NCBI GenBank assembly: GCA_030549775.1
Contig: CM060181.1
Coordinates: forward strand, 1,116,001-1,180,000
Reading direction: 5' to 3'
Source of the DNA: Tamarix chinensis
Taxonomy: Eukaryota; Streptophyta; Magnoliopsida; Caryophyllales; Tamaricaceae
DNA length: 64,000 nucleotides
Part shown: positions 58,633 through 64,000 of the stretch, in pieces
How the letters are laid out: the number at the start of each line of letters is the position of its first letter
Position numbering within the stretch: the stretch's first letter is position 1
Translations under genes and position numbers: made by a program
The notes under the pieces: model-generated
What the model was told of the DNA's origin: nothing
The model's input: the letters and a program-made list of their open reading frames with translations, nothing else
Database searches by the model: none

Positions 58633-61600
58633 ACTATAATACCTCAAAATTAAACTAAACCTAATCATAGGTAATTAGTATTTTAATCTCACCCTAATCC
58701 CTTAATCCTAAATTAAACCTAACTTTAACCCTAAACCTAATCTTCTTTCTCTTCTTGTTCCCTTTTTCCCTTTCTTTCTTTTTCTCCTTCCCCTATTTCT
58801 CCTTTTTCCTTCTCGTGTGACTTCATTCTCTGCTAACCAAGTTATACTTGGTTTGGTTGATCAAAACCAAACTTCCCAAACTATTACCAAGGCTTCAATA
58901 TATGGGTCAAATCCACAAGTGTACAACCTTATTGTAGCATGTCAAAGGTTGAATCCTATAAGGACTTTGATGTTGAGTACTAACCTCCACTATTCTGACT
59001 ATCTAGACTAAGTAATTGACAAAGATATGGTTATGAAATATAGAAATGCATGCAAATACTGAAGAAACATAAAATCTAAATCAGTGGTAATAAAAACCTA
59101 GGATTGGATTGTCATCATCAATTAGTAATTAATGAATAACCAATTTAATTGACAAATAAGCACTTAAATCTAACAGGGTGAAATAACCTAAATTAATTAA
59201 TAGCCTCTTTCAAGGTCTAATAGTCATATCTAATCCAATTTAATAACATATTTTCATGGTATTAAATCTATTACATTCTATTCTAAATTGGTACAATCCG
59301 CAAGAGGCTCTAGCCAAGTTTTGTGGTTCAATTCTTACATTTAATTATTAGATTTTTTTTGATATTGATCTTCACCTTTCAATTCATTGATTTAATACTT
59401 ATGTCTAGACAAATCAGTGACCAAGCACCTCATCCCCAAATGAGGAACTAATAACTAAATTCAAGCAAGAAGAAGGGAATCAATTAAATTAATATATCAT
59501 TAATTAATAATTTAGACTAGATCCAATCCTAGAAAAAGAAATCTACACAAGAATAATCATGATAATTATATGCATAAATAAGTAAATAGCATGAATAATA
59601 AAAATTAAAAGTAGAGAAGAGAAGATAAAACCAAAAGTGATTATGAAATTGATGAAGAACACTGGAATATGTTGATTACAATACTAATAAACTTAAATTA
59701 TATCTAGAGTTTTAGGGTTTTGACGTACAAAGTGAAGGGAAATACAAGAAAATGAGAGAAAAGTTTAAATTTCCTCTTCTCTCAAGTGGAAATTCAAAAA
59801 TAAAAGGTTTGGGGACTTAAATTGTGTGAATGGGAAATAAGTATCACCTACATGGTTGACTTGCACAACCATGCACTACACCAGCTAATCATACATTGCC
59901 ATAGGATGTCTCTATTTCTCCACAATTGCAGCCTATATGACCATGCACTACACCGGTCAACCTTGCATAAGTGTTACTCTCACTGGTTGAATAATATATG
60001 ATGCATTACTATGACAGGCTTGCATGTGCAGACCATGCACCTTTTCCTTTCTTGGCATTCTGGATAGATTTTGGAAAAATGTTGATGACTTCTTCATCTG
60101 AAGTGAAAATGAGGTGACGTTGAAAGCGTTGGAAAGATGACAATAATATCTATAACTTTCTCTCTTTACACTTCTCCAAATTCATATTGTGCCCAATGCA
60201 AATTTCTTTATTTTTTCAATAAAATACAATTGTCAACAAAATTTATAAGGCCATATCCATGATAGGCTCTTTACAATGCCTACTCAAAGCCTTCATATTT
60301 CCTTGTCTTAATCTTATTGGCATCCATTGAGTGCAAATGCAAAATAATATACCAAAAACTTAGTATCCATGAGTCTAATAGAAAAAAATAATAATATGCA
60401 TAGAGAATCTATAGCAAAAGGTATATATGAAGAGTGAAAACCATTCCAATATTATTCATTTTACCAATTTATCAATGGTTCTACTAGAACTCACTATCCC
60501 TATTCTTGTTTCAAATTTGAATCTCTTTCAATCCTTCACCTAGCCTTGAAAATATGTTATATGCTGATTTAAAATAATTTTTAGAGGATTTTAAACCCTC
60601 ATTACAAACTATTTTTTGGATTTATATAAATTCAAATAAGATATCCCTTTCCCCCTTGATTTCCTCTTCCTTGTCACATTCCCTTGGTTGAGCCACAAAT
60701 ATGTTGCAACCCAAATTCCCTTTTTTTCTCAGCTTCTTTTTCAAATGATGTCCCTCTTGGTCAATATCCTAATCATCTATCCCACCCATTTCACCCCTTT
60801 TCTCCTCATCACTCGAGTTCTATAATACTTGTTTCCTTGACTTGTTGACCTCGAATCAAACCTCCTCCCTCTCTTTTTTGCTTAACGGATTCCCTCAACA
60901 ACCCACCTTTAATCCTTTGCTCTCCTTTGCAAGAAAATCTCCAAGTGTTCCTCCCTTTCTTTATTCCCTTATTTTATCTTCTTCCTTTCTTATCCTCTCT
61001 ACTTTATTCTAATTATAAGCTCTAAATTCTTTTGCAAATAATTTTCTCTAAATCTTGATTAGGTAAGCTAGATCATAAGGTTAGAGTAATATTGAGGAGT
61101 GGTTTTCTTTGTTTGAAGACTTACTAAATAGGTAAATTTGGCTAGACCTTGTAGATGTAAAATAATGTGTTATGTGCTATGTGTTAATTATTTTCTTGTA
61201 TAATTTCCATTCTACTTAAAGTATGTTTTAAGTGGTTAACAACATGAAAATGGTGTTAGGAGCATGATAGGTGAATGAAAAATGATAAACTTGAGCATAG
61301 CATGAGTATTGCATAATTTGGTGGTTTTAGTGTGGATTTATGAAGTATTGATGTTAGGTGTGATTTCTAAAAAGTATCATAAGTTGTGAATATGTTTATT
61401 TTTGGTTGAAAGCATGTATATTTTCAAATTATGTTTTATATAATAGAACCAACCAACCAGTTTGGGACAAAACCAGTCACTAGTCTAAATTTTGACCTAT
61501 CAATCAACTTGTTCACTGGAAGTTGATATGTGTTTTAGCACAACACCAATTAGCCGATTAGGCTTTTAACTAGAATGCGGGTGGCTCTAGTTGTCTTGTT

Positions 61601-62576
61601 TTTCCATACCAGTCAACTGATTTGCACATTTTATATTATTTTCTCTCAATCTATTTTCTACACCAGACCATTAGTTTGCCTAAATTTTTTGGGGTATTTT
61701 TTTAGGGTTGAACTTAAAGGTTGACTTCCTCACTTGACCTTTGACCTTCTTAAAACTTGATTAAAATGGGAACAAATAGTTTAAGCGTGGATTCATGATA
61801 TAGGATTAAGTGTTGGCATTGAATAAGACATTCTTAATTAAAGTGTAGGATAATGGAAAATTTGTGTTAGCTATGTATATTAGGTCAGTTGGTGGTTTTA
61901 GTCCACCTATATTAATTTTTTGAGTTGTGCTAATTATCTATATTGGATTAGATTATGGTAAACTATCCACCAAATTAGCATAGAATATGGTTATATTATT
62001 TGATATAAGTTGAGTATGAGATTATGAAGAGTTTGAGTATTTATGATAGCATGTTGTATGTGCACATGATTTACCACTTTTATACTATGCATTATGTGTT
62101 ACATGTTACCTCTATAGGGGAGGCCTTGTTTACATAGTACATTAGCATACTGATATTGCACTTGTAGATGACTTGTTACAAGTACCTAATAAGGATGATA
62201 TTGATTTGTATGTTGACATGATTAGGCAAGAGTAGTGTTATTTAATTTGGGAATCATAGTATGAGCTATTTGATGTTGCCTTTGGGGTATCTTGTATTCC
62301 AAATATTTGGACTCGTGTGCCTCATTTACCTTTTTGGTTGTATCTTTTTAAGAGATTATATTTTCACAACTTATATCGATATATTATTATTGCTTTTATT
62401 GATCTCTATATCGTGACTTGTTTGTGAACTATTTATGTCTTGCCCTTAGCATGAGAAACGAATGGATATTAGACCTATGTTTCATATTTCTCTTCTACAA
62501 ATCAATAGTTTTAAACAAAATAAATCAACAGTTTTTAATGAAAATATTTTGCTTGAAACTTTGGGTGTTATAGTTT
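58633..62576 (+). repeat. Possible diverged LTR with an insertion
   Basis: The block starts TATAATACCTCAAAATTAAA and ends CTTTGGGTGTTATA, a weakened form of the TGTAATCCCCCAAAATT ... TTTTGGGGGTGTTACA ends of the long-LTR family. A pyrimidine tract begins at 58740 and seems to resume after 60480. Between them, 58830-60450 looks like a separate insert: it has ACCATGCACTACACC twice (59868 and 59939) and a segment typical of retroelement non-coding DNA (CAAATCCACAAGTGTACAAC). No target duplication was visible (AGCAC versus GTTTC), so the boundaries are uncertain. Confidence 0.33.
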
Positions 62577-63288
62577 CTGTCAAAGTATATAAATAAAAGA
62601 ATGTAAGAGTAGTTTGAATAATGATATTATTTAAGAGTATAAAAGTAAAAGTTAAACTAATTCTTATATTGTAATTATAATATGTAATACATTAAAATTT
62701 GAAAAGTTTATTAATATAATAAATAGATACATTAATATATTAGGAAGATTACAATAAAAAATTGAAATTGTGAAATATACTTTATAAATTAATAATTAAA
62801 CTAATATATACATATTGACAAATACTGTATAAAATCATTTATAAATTCTTCTTTTTTTATTGATACTTACTAATTCATGATATATAATATATTGGTACAT
62901 GATAATAGTTGAAAGGACACATAAGACATACTTGTTATGTTATTATCATTAGCATTTTATTTATACAAATTTATCATTTTATTTTTTCAAAGATATAATC
63001 ATAATGAATAAATTATAAATATGTGGTCAAAACAATCTACAATTGAAAAAGAAAAATATACCTATGGATTGTGTGTTCTAGCCATTTAAATCTCAAGGAA
63101 CTTTAACCCTATGTAGTGATATCACAAATAATAAATTATCATTTATAGCTTATATAAAATCTCATATAAGTTATGTCATTATTCTTAAAATATAATGAGT
63201 GGTTTTATATTTTATAAAATAGTGTGTAGTCCTAAAAATTCTATTCAAAACTCAACTACAATAAATAATGGTTCAACTTTTTTTTTAG
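62577..63288. other. AT-rich, possible intron or upstream region
   Basis: No coding frame was found. It ends with the pyrimidine run and AG (63278-63288) that precede the first exon-like block of the candidate gene at the right edge. Confidence 0.35.
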
Positions 63289-64000
63289 TATTGGAATTTC
63301 AAACACCTTCACAAGTTTACCATCGTTATCTCAAGTACAAAGTGAGAGTGTAATGGTTAGTTTATCAAAATTACCAGATTTAGATAATGTAGACGATGTA
63401 CTTGATAATGATTTTTCTACATTACAACAACAATTTGAAAATTCAAAAGGTTGGTATTTTCCTTTATATATAAAATATATGTAAGTTCTTATTAGGTAGT
63501 CTTTTTAATATTTTTCCATCACAATTTATTGAATCATTATTTATTTTTACATGATTAAAGATGTGACCATTGATTTCGAAGATTTTGATGGTAAGATTCA
63601 TACTACTTAATACATTAATACAATTTATGTAATTAATCTTATATTAAATTTACAAATTATAATTATAATTTAAGATTTTTTTCTTAGTCACAAATGTTGA
63701 AACAGAAGGCAACTTTGGAAATTCATTATGCGGTATGCTCACATGTAGTTTATATATAGATTCATATATACTATTTTTAAATTTTGTTTATTCTTAATTT
63801 TTAGGTACATGTTTATAATAAGAAAGTATAATATTCATAATGCAAGTGTGCATGATATTTTATATCTTAGTTAGTGTTATAATAACTTCCTTCATTCTTA
63901 GATAGTTGTTGAATTCATCTGTTTTCTATGTATAGAATATTGGGATATTACTGATCGTACACACACACACACGGACTTCAGACATTCTTTTTTTTTTATG
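63289..64000 (+). pseudogene. Candidate 5' exons of a Helitron-type (RepHel) gene, cut by the window end
   Basis: Four exon-like blocks are joined by introns in the same phase (phase 1): 63289-63449, 63561-63590, 63688-63732 and 63936-64000. Acceptors are TTTTTTTTTAG, TGATTAAAG, TTTTCTTAG and CTATGTATAG; donors are G|GTTGGT, G|GTAAGA and G|GTATGC. The blocks read in one frame: LSKLPDLDNVDDVLDND..., DVTIDFEDFD, VTNVETEGNFGNSLC and EYWDITDRTHTHTDF. The last block resembles the YWDIGDPTY.C..CGA.fW segment near the N-terminus of plant Helitron proteins. The Cys positions are replaced by His and Phe, partly through a (CA)n run at 63958-63972. The similarity is recalled, not computed, and the frame may simply be a dead copy. 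A skipped alternative exon at 63805 would end the protein after four codons. Confidence 0.35.

Overview
The window is nuclear DNA of a flowering plant. It is AT-rich and shows no intact host gene. The evidence is the transposon types present (plant CACTA, plant L1-type LINEs, a Ty1/copia element with a tRNA-Met-type primer site, a Ty3-type gag inside very long LTRs, a Stowaway MITE, a plant mobile domain) and two tracts of the plant telomere motif TTTAGGG. The species cannot be told from the sequence. Almost everything recognisable is a decayed mobile element, and the longest open frames are artefacts of pyrimidine-rich tracts.

Layout, left half. Positions 1-850 resemble a diverged minus-strand LTR. 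A degenerate tandem array lies at 1290-2070 and a Stowaway MITE at 2474-2706. A minus-strand LINE (about 3766-8280) keeps endonuclease, reverse transcriptase and zinc-finger regions broken by stops and frameshifts. A plus-strand CACTA element runs from about 10.9 kb to 17.46 kb: Tnp2 transposase, DUF4216 region, a second transposase-like gene and a Ulp1-like protease remnant, ending in subterminal repeats. A plant-mobile-domain remnant (17.6-18.3 kb) and a minus-strand RNase H remnant (19.4-20.0 kb) follow. A minus-strand copia element with a large pol deletion occupies 21.9-25.2 kb.

Right half. The best-resolved structure is a nested LTR retrotransposon at 32935-43351, flanked by the 5-bp duplication TTATT. 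Its gag is split by a 5.1-kb solo LTR of the same family (34677-39777), flanked by GCCAG. The 3' LTR (40602-43351) has lost about 2.4 kb. The left end is not a normal 5' LTR but about 1.3 kb of LTR 3' end in inverted orientation, so the outer ends form inverted repeats. The host of this insertion is a repeat built of short TTTCACCATT-TTGTACTAA-like units, a family seen at several places in the window. At 44118-46290 a TIR-bounded element carries a possible captured exon, microsatellites and 0.7 kb of telomere-like repeat. A 5'-truncated LINE (47.05-47.9 kb), a very AT-rich tract (49.9-51.7 kb) and two diverged LTR-like blocks (about 53.2-62.6 kb) follow. At the right edge, four short exons in one consistent phase may be the start of a Helitron replicase-helicase gene that continues beyond the window.

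I found no system of cooperating host genes. The most unusual items are the inverted-ended nested LTR element, the telomere-repeat-bearing TIR element, the short-unit repeat family, and the phase-1 micro-exons at the right edge.
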